Positions 26,934-27,133 of a stretch of 27,133 nucleotides of DNA are shown here, one piece after another. The DNA is from Zelonia costaricensis (lineage: Eukaryota; Euglenozoa; Kinetoplastea; Trypanosomatida; Trypanosomatidae). The notes beneath the pieces are model-generated. The model did no database searches, had not been told where the DNA came from, and saw only the letters and a program-made list of their open reading frames with translations. The position numbers and the translations under genes were made by a program. Where the stretch lies: contig JASAOO010003182.1 in assembly GCA_030849075.1 (NCBI GenBank), forward strand, positions 1-27,133, read 5' to 3'. The stretch's first letter is position 1; every line of letters begins with the position of its first letter.

Positions 26934-27133
26934 ATGACCGCCACCAAAAACCTCAACCCCGCCTCGCCCCAATTGAAGGTGGGGCAAGTCGTGGCGTACG
27001 ACTACCTGCACGCGGCCAAGACGTGGCAGTGGACGCTTGGGACGATTCGCGAAATCAAAGACAACACTGCTACGGTGCAACAGTGGGGTCTCCACGCTGG
27101 CGACATCGACACCCTGCGCACCATTCTCCTGAA
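26934..27133 (+). CDS. 5' end of an unidentified gene running off the right edge (66 codons visible)
   Basis: The ATG at 26934-26936 opens a frame that is still open at the window end. It begins MTATKNLNPASPQLKVGQVV and continues AYDYLHAAKTWQWTLGTIRE, then IKDNTATVQQWG. The pattern V-G-Q-x-V-x-A-Y-D followed by W-x-x-G-T-I-R-E-I and T-A-T-V-Q-Q-W resembles the strand order of a small SH3-like or Tudor-like beta barrel. This is a shape argument, not a family match. Codon use is GC-rich like the coding genes to the left. Two good splice acceptors lie upstream. It is the first gene of the rightward polycistronic unit. No function is proposed. Confidence 0.7.
   Translation, partial: MTATKNLNPASPQLKVGQVVAYDYLHAAKTWQWTLGTIREIKDNTATVQQWGLHAGDIDTLRTILL

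Overview
The window looks like nuclear DNA of a trypanosomatid, most likely a Leishmaniinae species (Leishmania, Crithidia, Leptomonas or a close relative). The reasons are: GC-rich, intron-less genes packed head-to-tail on one strand; a pyrimidine tract followed by AG a short distance upstream of almost every start codon, as expected for spliced-leader trans-splicing; no bacterial ribosome-binding sites or operon-style spacing; and long UTR/intergenic spacers rich in (CA/GT)n and homopolymer runs. Species cannot be decided from the sequence alone.

Layout. Ten protein genes lie on the minus strand (transcribed right to left) and one partial gene lies on the plus strand at the right edge. From right to left on the minus strand: a C9orf85/DUF2039-type zinc-ribbon protein (23829-24461); a four-TM TMEM216/TMEM80-family protein (22905-23387); a large mitochondrial helical-repeat-like protein (19912-22362); a SOD-fold protein fused to a C-terminal Tcp10_C/G-box repeat (17760-19235); a PTC7-type PP2C phosphatase (15924-16769); NOC4 (13174-14574); an unrecognised probable mitochondrial protein (10463-11968); an atypical SDR/Rossmann protein (5968-7359); an unrecognised tail-TM protein (4128-4865); and the first 15 codons of a gene leaving the left edge (1-46). 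On the plus strand, a gene starting at 26934 runs off the right edge.

The interval of about 2.4 kb between the divergent first genes (24462-26933) is a divergent strand-switch region. In kinetoplastids this is where two polycistronic units start. Its right half is pyrimidine-rich on the plus strand, and it contains a strong extra splice-acceptor-like tract with a possible 99-aa ORF.

Two gene-free intervals are unusually long: 64-4127 and 7360-10462. Their open frames are mostly low-complexity shadows of purine/pyrimidine strand bias, with G-runs, (GGGA)n and an 18.5-unit (GT)n tract.

The genes do not form one pathway. Several are nonetheless organelle-related: four carry N-termini typical of mitochondrial presequences, one is a flagellar transition-zone-type membrane protein, and NOC4 belongs to ribosome assembly. 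The most unusual item is the SOD-fold/G-box fusion, in which the residues that normally bind metal in the C-terminal half of the SOD fold are missing.
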